Positions 1-6,863 are shown, counted from the stretch's first letter. The stretch is DNA of 8,380 bases from Bordetella parapertussis (GCA_945882005.1 CAMCWG010000119.1:1-8380), one strand, 5' to 3'. Numbers and translations are program-made. The notes: generated by a model from the letters alone, not told the origin.

Positions 1-105
1 GAGGCAATGGATTTGAAAGATTTTTTTATGGGAGTACAGGCGCTACACATCGCCATCCATGCTTAAACCCTCCGGGCAACCCTTTTGATCAAAGGATATT
101 TACCC

Positions 106-225
106 ATGAACGCGCCGCTGACGACGTCCACCCAAAAGGTGCAGCCCAATCTTGGCACAGTCACGGCGGGAGCGTCAGAAAAAGTAACTCAGCTTGCTTG
201 CTTGCTTACTTACGTGAACCAATAA
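106..225 (+). CDS. Possible small or truncated ORF, 39 aa
   Basis: An ATG at 106 is preceded by AAAGGA (91-96) at a workable ribosome-binding distance, and the frame runs 39 codons to TAA at 223-225. The N-terminus reads MNAPLTTSTQ and is polar and Thr/Ser-rich. There is no signal peptide, membrane segment or domain that I recognise. The last codons are made from a GCTT tetranucleotide repeat, so the natural frame may have been broken by repeat slippage: gaining one unit would move the reading into a frame that stays open to 308. It could be the surviving N-terminus of a decayed gene, a short peptide, or a chance frame. I assign no function. Confidence 0.2.
   Translation: MNAPLTTSTQKVQPNLGTVTAGASEKVTQLACLLTYVNQ
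192..207. repeat. (GCTT)4 tetranucleotide microsatellite
   Basis: Four exact GCTT units are followed directly by the near-repeat ACTTAC (208-213). The repeat lies inside the 39-codon frame at 106-225, and four-base units always shift the frame when gained or lost. Four units is short compared with known phase-variable loci, so hypervariability is only a possibility. Confidence 0.6.
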
Positions 226-271
226 CATCGTTAAATTTTGATGCTGTTGCTAGCCCAATGCTAGCCCGCAC

Positions 272-298
272 AAAAAAGCCCAACCGTAAAGTTGGGCT
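272..298 (-). terminator. Rho-independent terminator of tRNA-Asn
   Basis: On the minus strand an 8-bp perfect stem (277-284 paired with 291-298; AGCCCAAC/GTTGGGCT) with a 6-nt loop is followed by a run of six T (272-277, the last one pairing in the stem). It starts 16 nt past the 3' end of tRNA-Asn, the expected place for ending that transcript. On the plus strand the stem is not followed by a T-run, so it acts in one direction. Confidence 0.85.
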
Positions 299-314
299 AA
301 ATCGTTGATATTAT

Positions 315-390
315 TGGCTCCCCGACCTGGACTCGAACCAGGGACCTGCGGATTAACAGTCCGTCGCTCTACCGACTGAGCTATCAGGGA
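315..390 (-). tRNA. tRNA-Asn (anticodon GTT)
   Basis: A 76-nt minus-strand gene with the full cloverleaf and an encoded CCA end (TGG at 315-317 on the plus strand). The acceptor stem TCCCTGA/TCGGGGA pairs with one G-T wobble. The D-stem is GCTC/GAGC, the T-arm CCTGG-TTCGAGT-CCAGG is perfect, and the anticodon loop CTGTTAA places GTT at 355-357. It reads the AAC/AAU codons. It is a single-gene transcript by appearance, with its own promoter at 419-447 and terminator at 272-298. Confidence 0.98.
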
Positions 391-418
391 ATAGTTGATG
401 AAAACCAACAAGACCGAG

Positions 419-447
419 AGTCTATCACAAAACACACCCGACACCAA
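419..447 (-). promoter_or_regulatory. Sigma70-type promoter for tRNA-Asn
   Basis: On the minus strand, TTGGTG (-35; 442-447) and TAGACT (-10; 419-424) are separated by exactly 17 bp. Transcription would begin near 412, leaving a leader of about 22 nt before the mature tRNA 5' end at 390. The match is moderate (3 of 6 at -35, 4 of 6 at -10), but spacing and position fit a tRNA promoter. Confidence 0.5.
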
Positions 448-766
448 AATCGATCTGCGATTTTCTAAGCAGGACTGGCACAAAATCCGATTGAAAAAGT
501 GGTGCGCTTCGTAGCCTAAAAACGCCTTCGCAAAGCGCTTTGAATAAGCAGCGCTTACTCAAAAATTACGGAGCAGCAGATGAATGTTTCTTGTTTGGGA
601 CAATCGCGCAACACCATCGGGTTCGGAACAAAATATCAACGCAAAGAGCTGCGACCTTACAAACGCCATAACAGATTGTTTTTTCGGTGAGCCTGTCTGA
701 CAACGACCCTACAGATCAAACCAATCGCATAAAGAAAAGCTTTATCAAAGCATTCGGATATAGCTG

Positions 767-893
767 AGTTACTCGGTGATAAGTGGCAATAGTTACTTAG
801 CCTCCGGTACAGGAAGAGTTCGTTGCCCTTCCGGAAGGTCAGCACAAAAGCTAACGCTGACATCTTACCAAGGGCAGATAGCTCCGAGTAACT
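767..893. repeat. Inverted repeat with nested complementary segments
   Basis: AGTTACTCGG (767-776) and its perfect reverse complement CCGAGTAACT (884-893) enclose 107 bp. The pentamer TAGCT precedes both arms (761-765 and 879-883). Inside are further complementary pairs, TTAGC/GCTAA (797-801 and 850-854) and GCCCTT/AAGGGC (825-830 and 870-875), and the palindrome CCTTCCGGAAGG (827-838). The two inner pairings exclude each other unless they form a pseudoknot. This could be a structured RNA or the remnant of a miniature element, but no target-site duplication is clear. Confidence 0.4.
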
Positions 894-901
894 AATTTTC
901 A

Positions 902-945
902 ATTTAAATAGTACATCAAAATACTATTTAAATAGTACATCAAAA
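902..945. repeat. Tandem direct repeat (20 bp, period 24) with palindromic junction
   Basis: The 20-bp sequence at 902-921 (ATTTAAATAGTACATCAAAA) recurs exactly at 926-945, 4 bp apart. At the junction a perfect 16-bp palindrome forms (922-937, TACTATTTAAATAGTA). The repeat begins 11 bp beyond the stop codon of the NodB-like hydrolase gene, in its presumed 3' untranslated region. On the minus strand each copy starts with TTTTG, so the AT hairpin followed by T's could terminate weakly. It could also be a protein-binding site. Confidence 0.75.
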
Positions 946-955
946 AATAAAACTA

Positions 956-1786
956 TCAATATATCAATCCTCTACTCGCTTTCAACGCTTCTTGCATTGT
1001 CATGAATTCTGCCCCTTCTTTAATTAGGTTTTCGACAAAACTTTCGAAAGCCAGCATGCGATTGCCGCGGCCCAACACGTACGGATGCATGGTGTAAGTC
1101 AGGATCCCAAAGTCGGTCGTTTTCTTAAAGTAGCGAAACTCATCAAGCCAACTGTCCATGACGACCCGGGCACTTTGCAGCCCAGGATTCACGGTATTCG
1201 GCAGCCGCCAGTACTCAAAGTGCGGATGATCATCCAGATGCCAGCTAATTGGCATTTCAATCAAAGCAGTCGGTGGGCCAAAGCGCACGGGCTCACCAAG
1301 CTTGACCTGATCCCCTTGGCGCACGGGATACGGCACATAATCGCCGCCCATCATGCTGCTGTCATACTCAAACCCGTACTTCAACAGCAAATTCAAGGTG
1401 TTATCGCTCAAATCCCAGGCGGGAGACCGATAGCCAACGGCGCGCGACCCTGTGAGACGAACAATCGCCTCGCTTGCCCGCACCATATCAGCCTCTTCTT
1501 CTTCCAGCGTCTGACTAGCGGGCGCAATGTGCGCCCAGCTATGGTGGCCGATCTCGTGACCACCCTTAACAACAGCCTCACACGCCTCTGGATAGGTCTC
1601 AATCGTGAAGCCAGGCACAAACCAAGTACTTGGAATACCGTGCACAGTAAGCAGGTCCAGAATCCTTTTGGACCCCACTACGCCAAACTCGCCGCGCGAA
1701 AGGGGCGTGGGCGAGGTTAATCCACGGGAGATAAAGCCTGACTGCACGTCAAAGTCATAGCTTAGGCATACGATATGGCGAGTCAT
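956..1786 (-). CDS. NodB-fold (polysaccharide deacetylase/PuuE-like) hydrolase, probably cytoplasmic
   Basis: 276 aa in the carbohydrate esterase 4/NodB family, whose members deacetylate glycans or, as in PuuE allantoinase, open cyclic amides. Motif 1 is SYDFD (9-13, Asp11 and Asp13). Motif 2 is HSWAH (82-86, the two metal-ligand histidines), motif 3 GYRSPAWD (118-125), and motif 5 contains MHPY (233-236, His234). The N-terminus enters the first strand directly, with no signal peptide or membrane anchor, which argues against a cell-wall substrate and for a small cytoplasmic one. I chose the ATG at 1784-1786 because AGAGGA (1793-1798) precedes it; a start 16 codons upstream at 1834 lacks such support. 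It is divergent from the ABC operon, 92 bp away, suggesting a shared pathway. The family is sure; the substrate (amide, cyclic imide or acetylated compound) is inference. Confidence 0.9.
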   Translation of the reverse strand: MTRHIVCLSYDFDVQSGFISRGLTSPTPLSRGEFGVVGSKRILDLLTVHGIPSTWFVPGFTIETYPEACEAVVKGGHEIGHHSWAHIAPASQTLEEEEADMVRASEAIVRLTGSRAVGYRSPAWDLSDNTLNLLLKYGFEYDSSMMGGDYVPYPVRQGDQVKLGEPVRFGPPTALIEMPISWHLDDHPHFEYWRLPNTVNPGLQSARVVMDSWLDEFRYFKKTTDFGILTYTMHPYVLGRGNRMLAFESFVENLIKEGAEFMTMQEALKASRGLIY

Positions 1787-1818
1787 TGGAATTCCTCTGT
1801 AAATACGGATCAAATGCG

Positions 1819-1848
1819 TTGACACCAAGGGCAACTGGCAGATATCTT
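1819..1848 (+). promoter_or_regulatory. Sigma70-type promoter of the ABC/C45/oxidoreductase operon
   Basis: A perfect -35 TTGACA (1819-1824) and a -10 TATCTT (1843-1848) are separated by 18 bp. Transcription would start near 1855, giving a leader of about 24 nt before the permease ATG at 1879, with AGGGAG (1867-1872) as ribosome binding site. The palindrome AGATATCT (1840-1847) overlaps the -10. The leader is too short for a TPP, FMN or other metabolite riboswitch, so control would act at initiation through a regulator encoded elsewhere. Confidence 0.6.
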
Positions 1849-1878
1849 AGCTTGCTGACATCTACATAGGGAGACAGC

Positions 1879-2658
1879 ATGGCAGCCTTAGGCCGTTTTG
1901 CGCAAAGCTGGAGCTCAGGCATCTTGATTGCGGTGCTGCTTTTGCTTTGGGAAACCGGAGTGCGGTTCTTTGAGGTGCCAAATTTTTTGCTCCCTGCTCC
2001 CACAGAGATTGCAACACTTTTTGTTGATGAATGGGCGCTCATTCAAATGCATTCGCTCGCAACCGTCTGGGCGATTGCCTCAGGCTACATCACGGCAGTC
2101 GTGTTCGCTTTAGCTGTATCCGCCTTGATGATTCGCTTCCCCCTCATCGAGCGCTTGATCATGCCGATCTTCGTTGGCCTTCAAAGCGTACCCAAGATCG
2201 CCATTGCACCGCTCATCCTTGTCTGGATTGGTGCTGGCTCTGGCTCAAAAATTGCTGTCGTCATGTCTATTGCTTTCTTTCCAATCGTCATCAACACGAT
2301 GGCAGGTTTTAAAGAAGTCGATCGCGGCCTCGCAGACGTCTTTCGCTCCGTCGCTGCGAGCGAGCGGCAGATGCTGTTTAAGCTCCGTCTACCCTATGCA
2401 ATTCCATATATCTTTGCAGGCCTACGCATCGCAACAACACTCGCGGTGCTCGGTGCGATTGTTGCTGAATGGCTGGCCGCCTCGAACGGACTTGGCTATC
2501 TAGTTCTGTCAGGCAGTTTTAACTTCAACACGGCGCGCTCCTTTGCCGCAATCATTTCTTTGGCAGTAATTGGCACTTTATTTTTTAACTTTATGTCCTG
2601 GATCGAAACGCGCATGTCTTGGCGCACGGGTCTAAACGATTCTACTTCGCACGTTTAA
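1879..2658 (+). CDS. ABC transporter permease (SsuC/TauC/ThiX type)
   Basis: 259-aa inner-membrane subunit of a binding-protein-dependent importer (BPD_transp_1 domain). It shows about six hydrophobic segments, near residues 14-31, 62-84, 93-117, 124-143, 184-200 and 221-241. The cytoplasmic EAA-type coupling loop lies around 158-182 (VAASERQMLFKLRLPYAIPY), where the ATPase docks. The length is usual for permeases of the nitrate/sulfonate/taurine/pyrimidine group. The ATG at 1879 follows AGGGAG at good spacing. It is the first gene of the plus-strand operon; the next gene starts 9 bp after its stop, using the AAGGA that overlaps the stop codon. One permease gene implies a homodimer in the membrane. 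The substrate cannot be deduced from this subunit. Confidence 0.93.
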   Translation: MAALGRFAQSWSSGILIAVLLLLWETGVRFFEVPNFLLPAPTEIATLFVDEWALIQMHSLATVWAIASGYITAVVFALAVSALMIRFPLIERLIMPIFVGLQSVPKIAIAPLILVWIGAGSGSKIAVVMSIAFFPIVINTMAGFKEVDRGLADVFRSVAASERQMLFKLRLPYAIPYIFAGLRIATTLAVLGAIVAEWLAASNGLGYLVLSGSFNFNTARSFAAIISLAVIGTLFFNFMSWIETRMSWRTGLNDSTSHV

Positions 2659-2667
2659 GGAAAACAC

Positions 2668-3729
2668 ATGGCATTCTCAAAAATTAATTTCGCCTCCACG
2701 CTGCTGCGGCACATACCTATAGTCGCCACTCTTCTGCTGTGCACGGCACCCCTGCCCGCCCTTTCGCAACAAGCGGCGGCATTAGACAAAGTGGTCTTGC
2801 GTATCAATTTCACGCCCTGGGGCATGCATGCGCAATACTTCGGGGGACGAGCACAAGGCTTTTACAAAGAAGAAGGTATTGACCTCGAGATTCGTCCACC
2901 TTCAGCTGGACAACAGAACGAAGTGTTTATCGCCACAGGACGAGAGCAGTTTGGCGTGACGAACGCAGACGCATTTGTTAAAGCAAAAGGCAGCGGGCTG
3001 CCAATCATAGCGGTCATGGCAGATCAACCAGACAACCCTTTCTCTGTGATTACGCCAAAGAAAGCCGGCATTACATCGCCAGAGAAAATGAAAGGGATGA
3101 AACTCGCCTGGTTTCAGGCCAACGTCATTGGTTTGATCGAGCCGGTACTCACCAAGGGCGGACTCACGCGTAAAGATATCGAATTCGTGACAGTCGCACG
3201 CGGCGCAGAAGTGCAAATGCTGGCAGCGGGACAGGTAGACGGGCTGTTTGGGTACTCGTTTGGTCAGGCACTCACCCTCGAAGGGCGGGGCTTCCCAGTA
3301 AACGTGATGCCTGTACGCGACTACGGCGTTCAGTTTTACGGAACTGTGATCTACACAAGCGACGCGCTCCTGAAAAAGAACCCGGACCTCGTTAAACGCT
3401 TTGTGCGTGCCACGATTAAAAGTTTGATCTGGACGCATGGGAATGTCGAGACCGCGATGAAAGAAATCGTTGCCGTCTCGCCAGATCGTGATCTGAAGCT
3501 TGAGTCACGCAAACTGCGCATGATCTACGACCTTTACAACACACCAGATTACTCCGAACGCTTTGGTCTCATGACGGATGCGAAGTGGCAGTCATCGATC
3601 AATATTCTGGCGAGTGGCGGTGATTTGCCTAAAAAGCCTGCGGCAAATTCGATGTACACCAACGCAATCGTAAATAGCATCGACGAAGCCAAAACACTCG
3701 CACAAATTATTAAGCAGCCCGCGAAGTAA
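2668..3729 (+). CDS. Periplasmic substrate-binding protein, NMT1/THI5-like (SsuA/ThiY type)
   Basis: 353-aa secreted binding protein of the ABC importer. A Sec signal peptide is clear: basic/polar start, hydrophobic core about 16-27, and a probable signal peptidase I site after ALS (31-33). There is no cysteine lipobox at the cleavage site, so the protein should be soluble in the periplasm. Family signatures are the first strand [10 protein letters not shown] followed by [12 protein letters not shown], which matches the opening of NMT1/THI5-like proteins, and [19 protein letters not shown], the usual ligand-site segment. Members bind thiamine pyrimidines, riboflavin, alkanesulfonates, taurine or nitrate, so the fold does not name the ligand. 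AAGGA (2657-2661) sits 6 nt before the ATG. It lies between permease and ATPase genes with gaps of 9 and 4 bp. Confidence 0.93.
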   Translation: MAFSKINFASTLLRHIPIVATLLLCTAPLPALSQQAAALDKVVLRINFTPWGMHAQYFGGRAQGFYKEEGIDLEIRPPSAGQQNEVFIATGREQFGVTNADAFVKAKGSGLPIIAVMADQPDNPFSVITPKKAGITSPEKMKGMKLAWFQANVIGLIEPVLTKGGLTRKDIEFVTVARGAEVQMLAAGQVDGLFGYSFGQALTLEGRGFPVNVMPVRDYGVQFYGTVIYTSDALLKKNPDLVKRFVRATIKSLIWTHGNVETAMKEIVAVSPDRDLKLESRKLRMIYDLYNTPDYSERFGLMTDAKWQSSINILASGGDLPKKPAANSMYTNAIVNSIDEAKTLAQIIKQPAK

Positions 3730-3733
3730 AGTG

Positions 3734-4555
3734 ATGCCGGATTCCAAACACCATCACACAACTGGGATACAGATCGAGGCGGTAGAGGTCACGTACGGCG
3801 TTGGCTCTACCGACTCTGTCCGCGCGCTCGCTCCCGTTGATTTAAACATTGAGGCTGGAGCGTTTGTATCCCTGGTCGGACCGTCAGGCTGCGGCAAAAG
3901 CACGCTATTAAAAGTGCTAGCAGACTTAATGCCACCCACAGCAGGAAAGGTCGTGATCGATGGGGCACAGCCCTCCGTGCTGCGCCAAGCCGGTCGAATC
4001 GGTTTGGTGTTTCAGCAAGCAAATTTAATGCCTTGGCTCACCATTGAGAAAAATGTCTGCCTGCTACGTGATCTAGTACGTCAGCGCAAAGAGAATGCAG
4101 GTGGCTCACAGTCGATCAACGTAGCAGAGCTTATTGAAATTGTCGGACTCAAGGGCTTCGAAAATAAGCTTCCTCATCAGTTATCTGGTGGGATGCAGCA
4201 ACGTGCAGCACTTGCTCGCGCGCTCGCACTCGATCCTTCAGTGCTGTTAATGGACGAACCTTTTGCCGCGCTTGACGAAATCACGCGAGACCGGATGGCG
4301 TTCGAATTGATGCGCATATGGCAGCAATATCAAAAGACCGTCATCTTCGTGACGCACTCTTTGGCCGAAGCGGTTTTCTTGTCGGATCGTGTTGTGCTGA
4401 TGTCGGCCCGCCCCGGGCGTATTCACAAAATCTATGATATTGATCTCCCACGTCCACGCAACGAAGAAACGCGTCTGTCAGATGCATTTTTAGCGCTCGT
4501 GGCCGAGATCAACAGAGAACTCTACAAAGTAATGCATGAACAGGTAGGCACATGA
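3734..4555 (+). CDS. ABC transporter ATP-binding protein (SsuB/TauB/ThiZ type)
   Basis: 273-aa cytoplasmic ATPase that powers the importer, working as a dimer on the permease EAA loops. Counting from ATG 3734, Walker A is GPSGCGKST (49-57), the Q-loop [11 protein letters not shown] (93-103, the LMPWLT form typical of the nitrate/sulfonate/taurine group), the signature LSGGMQQR (150-157), Walker B VLLMDE (170-175), the D-loop ALD, and the H-loop VTHS with His208. All catalytic elements are intact. A GTG at 3731, directly before the ATG, could also start translation; there is no strong Shine-Dalgarno sequence, only GAAG (3723-3726), so translation may be coupled to the binding-protein gene that ends at 3729. 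Its stop overlaps the start of the next gene by four bases (ATGA). Confidence 0.94.
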   Translation: MPDSKHHHTTGIQIEAVEVTYGVGSTDSVRALAPVDLNIEAGAFVSLVGPSGCGKSTLLKVLADLMPPTAGKVVIDGAQPSVLRQAGRIGLVFQQANLMPWLTIEKNVCLLRDLVRQRKENAGGSQSINVAELIEIVGLKGFENKLPHQLSGGMQQRAALARALALDPSVLLMDEPFAALDEITRDRMAFELMRIWQQYQKTVIFVTHSLAEAVFLSDRVVLMSARPGRIHKIYDIDLPRPRNEETRLSDAFLALVAEINRELYKVMHEQVGT

Positions 4556-5670
4556 CAACGCGCAAACACATGCCAGCCCTCACCGTTGGCGACAGCGCCT
4601 ATGAGCGCGGCTTCAAGCACGGACAACAATTTGCCGCGGATGTCGCGGCAAACGTAGAAACATACTTGCTGCGTTTTGAAGCATCGGGATTACCACGGGC
4701 CGAAGCATTAGAAGAGGCCATGCGCTGGCAGCATGCGATGGAATCGCAGAATGCCGAATACGCCGAAGAAATGCTCGGTCTCGCAAAAGGCTCTGAGCAA
4801 TCGGTCGCAGCAATTGCGCTGCTAAACGCGCGCTATGAAATCGCCTTCATGATTTTTGGCAAAGATGCACGCAAACAGGAACAGGCCACAAGTGAAACAG
4901 ACGGTTGTACGACCTTTGGCTTGCTGTCGGATGTGACAGCAGACGGACACACCTGGCTCGGTCAAAACTGGGACTGGATTGCAGGTGTGCACCAACGAAC
5001 GCTGGTCCTACGTATTCAACGCAAAAACAAACCAAGTCTTGTTTGCATGACCGAAGCTGGGATTGTCGGTGGCAAAATGGGCGTAAACGAACTGGGTATC
5101 GGCTTGGTTGAAAACGGACTCGCCTCGCACCTAGACGGCTCCAATCCCTACCAAAAGCCCTTCCATATGCGCTGCCGTGAGGTCTTGGATGCGGACTGTT
5201 ATGCCAATGCTCTGAGCCCAATTGTTGCAACTAAACGCACTTGCTCTGCAAACTTTGTGATCGGTGGTGCACAGGGTGAGATCATCGATCTGGAAACAAG
5301 TCCGAACCATGTGTCCTACCTGTTGCCACAGCAAGGGATTGTGACGCATTCAAATCATTTCCTGGGCGCAGGACACGGCGACTCACAAATGGAAAAGGTC
5401 AGCCCTGGCACGCTCTTCCGTGCGGCACGTATGCGACGCCTTCTTGAAAAAGGCGGGCGCGCGATCGATATGGCGACAATGGTTTCAGCAATGAGCGATC
5501 ACTTTAGTTTTCCGCATGCACTGTGCCGACATCCAGATCCTAAACAAGCACCTGCAAAGCAGACCATGACAACAGGTGCCGTACTGATCGATCTGGAAAA
5601 TCGCACCATGCATGTCGCGGACGGCCCACCTTGCGAATTCCCTTTTGTTGCCCACTCTGTCTCGTCATAG
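4552..5670 (+). CDS. C45-family (acyl-CoA:6-APA acyltransferase-like) Ntn hydrolase
   Basis: 372-aa member of the C45 autoproteolytic acyltransferase/hydrolase family. The precursor should cut itself between Gly118 and Cys119 in DGCTTF (117-122), freeing Cys119 as N-terminal nucleophile. Other family landmarks are LNARYE (91-96), GQNWDW (137-142), [11 protein letters not shown] (174-184), ANFVIGG (233-239) and THSNHF (265-270). Relatives transfer or hydrolyse acyl groups on amide nitrogen, as in fungal isopenicillin N acyltransferase; most bacterial members have no known substrate. No signal peptide is present, so it should act in the cytoplasm, probably on what the ABC importer brings in. 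Its ATG overlaps the ATPase stop (ATGA at 4552-4555), indicating translational coupling. The family call is firm. Amidase activity on the imported compound is inference, and penicillin need not be a substrate. Confidence 0.9.
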   Translation: MTTRKHMPALTVGDSAYERGFKHGQQFAADVAANVETYLLRFEASGLPRAEALEEAMRWQHAMESQNAEYAEEMLGLAKGSEQSVAAIALLNARYEIAFMIFGKDARKQEQATSETDGCTTFGLLSDVTADGHTWLGQNWDWIAGVHQRTLVLRIQRKNKPSLVCMTEAGIVGGKMGVNELGIGLVENGLASHLDGSNPYQKPFHMRCREVLDADCYANALSPIVATKRTCSANFVIGGAQGEIIDLETSPNHVSYLLPQQGIVTHSNHFLGAGHGDSQMEKVSPGTLFRAARMRRLLEKGGRAIDMATMVSAMSDHFSFPHALCRHPDPKQAPAKQTMTTGAVLIDLENRTMHVADGPPCEFPFVAHSVSS

Positions 5671-5679
5671 GCGTTCAAA

Positions 5680-6825
5680 ATGTCCACAAAAAAAATACAA
5701 GTCATCGTTGAAGGCGCGACAGGCCGCCTGGGAAATAATCAGCACCTACGCGCGCTTCTCAATATCCGTAAGGAAGGCGGCCTATCATTAAAGAATGGCG
5801 ACCGCCTGATGCCAGAACCCGTTTTACTTGGTCGCAATGCCGACAAGCTGCAAGCTCTCGCTAGCCAGCACAGCATTGTCTGGAGCACCGATCGGGAAGC
5901 GTTTCTGGCCGACAAGACAAGTGAAATTTACTTTGACGCAAGCGTGACGGCTGGGCGCTACGAGCGCGCGGCCTCGGCACTGCGGGCCGGTAAGCATGTG
6001 TACCTTGAAAAGCCGATTGCCGAGACCTTAGAGCAAGCACTTGATCTAGCCAGCATGGCAGAGAAACTCAAACTCAAAAACGGCACGGTACAGGACAAAC
6101 TCTTTTTGCCAAGTCTGCTCAAACTCCGCAAGCTCAAGGAGTCTGGCTATTTCGGTGAAATCCTCCAGGCAAAAATTGACTTTGGTTGGTGGGTTTTCGA
6201 TGGAATGATTCATCCAGCACAACGCTCAAGCTGGAACTATCGCAAGCGCGATGGTGGCGGTCTAGTCTTGGATATGTTTCCTCACTGGCGCTACATCGTC
6301 GACACACTAATCGGTGATATCAAGTCAGTTTCCTGTCGCACCAAGACCGCCACGCCAAAACGTTTGGACGAGCAGGGTCGTCCGTATGACGTTGATGTCG
6401 AAGACGTTGTGCTCGCCACGTTTGAACTGGCAAACGGCGCTCTCGTTGAAGTCAGTGCGTCTTGGGCCTCACGTATCAAGCGCGACGACATCCTGACAAT
6501 TCAAGTCGATGGCACACAGGGCTCTGCCCTAGCGGGCCTGTATCGCTGCTACATACAGCCCATGGCCGCAACGCCTAAGCCCGTCTGGAGTATCGACACC
6601 CCAACGACGGAAAATTTTGATGCGCAATGGCTAGAAGTGCCTGACGTCGCGCTCTATAACAATTCTTACCGCGCCGGTTGGGAGTTGTTTTTGAAGCATG
6701 TCGTGGAGGACAGCGCGTTCCCATCTCCCCTGCGCGCCGGTGCGAAAGGCATCCAACTGGTAGATGCCTGCTACCGCAGCAATGCCGAGCGCAAATGGAT
6801 CGATTTGCCAGACCTGACAGTTTGA
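5680..6825 (+). CDS. Gfo/Idh/MocA-family NAD(P)-dependent oxidoreductase
   Basis: 381-aa two-domain dehydrogenase. The N-terminal Rossmann fold starts with VEGATGRLGNNQHL (10-23), a GxxGxxG dinucleotide loop. A longer than usual segment (about 28-47) precedes the second strand. The family motif EKPIA lies at 110-114, with Lys111 the usual catalytic/cofactor lysine. The C-terminal domain carries GGGLVLDMFPHW (192-203), where Asp198 and His202 occupy the usual substrate-site positions. Relatives oxidise or reduce sugars, inositols, biliverdin and other hydroxy or keto compounds, so the substrate is open. It starts 9 bp after the C45 stop with only a weak AGG (5669-5671), which suggests coupling. 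It is the last operon gene; no terminator follows, and its stop codon overlaps the -35 of the tRNA-Thr promoter. Confidence 0.92.
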   Translation: MSTKKIQVIVEGATGRLGNNQHLRALLNIRKEGGLSLKNGDRLMPEPVLLGRNADKLQALASQHSIVWSTDREAFLADKTSEIYFDASVTAGRYERAASALRAGKHVYLEKPIAETLEQALDLASMAEKLKLKNGTVQDKLFLPSLLKLRKLKESGYFGEILQAKIDFGWWVFDGMIHPAQRSSWNYRKRDGGGLVLDMFPHWRYIVDTLIGDIKSVSCRTKTATPKRLDEQGRPYDVDVEDVVLATFELANGALVEVSASWASRIKRDDILTIQVDGTQGSALAGLYRCYIQPMAATPKPVWSIDTPTTENFDAQWLEVPDVALYNNSYRAGWELFLKHVVEDSAFPSPLRAGAKGIQLVDACYRSNAERKWIDLPDLTV

Positions 6826-6851
6826 GAGGGGCATAAACGCTCTGCTATAAT
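6822..6851 (+). promoter_or_regulatory. Strong sigma70-type promoter for tRNA-Thr
   Basis: TTGAGA (-35; 6822-6827, 5 of 6 to consensus) and a perfect TATAAT (-10; 6846-6851) are 18 bp apart, with an extended -10 TGC (6843-6845). Transcription would begin about 6858, 6 nt before the mature tRNA. The -35 includes the TGA stop (6823-6825) of the oxidoreductase gene. Confidence 0.85.
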
Positions 6852-6863
6852 TTTTCGCTTAGT

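Larger units (their letters stand above)
1..314. other. Left-edge region without a recognisable gene
   Basis: Apart from the small frame at 106-225, the microsatellite and the tRNA terminator described separately, I recognise nothing here. A plus-strand frame is open from the window edge to a TAA at 64-66, and could be the tail of a gene lying to the left. Another plus frame stays open from position 3 to a stop at 306-308, but its predicted product is His/Arg-rich, resembles nothing I know, and runs through the tRNA terminator, so I do not call it. The octamer GCTAGCCC occurs twice (249-256 and 260-267, 3 bp apart) just beyond the terminator. The stretch lies on the 3' side of a minus-strand tRNA gene, where tRNA-targeting integrative elements usually insert, but no integrase or repeated tRNA 3' end is visible. 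Confidence 0.5.
448..955. other. AT-richer intergenic stretch without a convincing gene
   Basis: About 500 bp separate the tRNA-Asn promoter from the end of the NodB-like hydrolase gene. An 81-codon minus-strand frame (657-902) and a 36-codon plus-strand frame (580-690, ATG after GGAGCAGC) are the only notable open frames. Neither gives a product I recognise, and they overlap each other. The stretch contains AAAGCGCTTT (532-541), the 12-bp palindrome CCTTCCGGAAGG (827-838), an inverted repeat spanning 767-893 and a tandem repeat at 902-945. It may be decayed accessory DNA or a non-coding regulatory stretch. Confidence 0.55.

Noticed and set aside
250..483. 77-codon minus-strand open frame
   Set aside because: It runs through the tRNA-Asn gene, its promoter and its terminator; the central residues are simply the translated tRNA.
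657..902. 81-codon minus-strand open frame in the gene-poor stretch
   Set aside because: I recognise no family, there is no clear ribosome binding site, and it coincides with the inverted-repeat region. It could be a relic but is not supported as a gene.
1085..1720. 211-codon plus-strand open frame
   Set aside because: It is antisense to the NodB-like hydrolase, whose motifs are intact on the minus strand; the frame shows no domain and is a codon-bias shadow.
1800..1828. Minus-strand promoter TTGGTG, 17 bp, TATTTA for the hydrolase gene
   Set aside because: Its start point would fall near 1793, inside or past the AGAGGA ribosome binding site, and the hexamers match poorly.
1787..1834. Longer N-terminus (16 extra residues) for the NodB-like hydrolase
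   Set aside because: The extension would cross the ribosome binding site and promoter region, and the family fold begins directly after the ATG at 1784-1786.
1849..1878. Metabolite riboswitch (TPP or FMN) in the operon leader
   Set aside because: The predicted leader is about 24 nt and lacks the conserved riboswitch cores.
2902..3438. 178-codon minus-strand open frame
   Set aside because: It lies wholly antisense to the binding-protein gene and has no recognisable domain, signal peptide or ribosome binding site that I can support.
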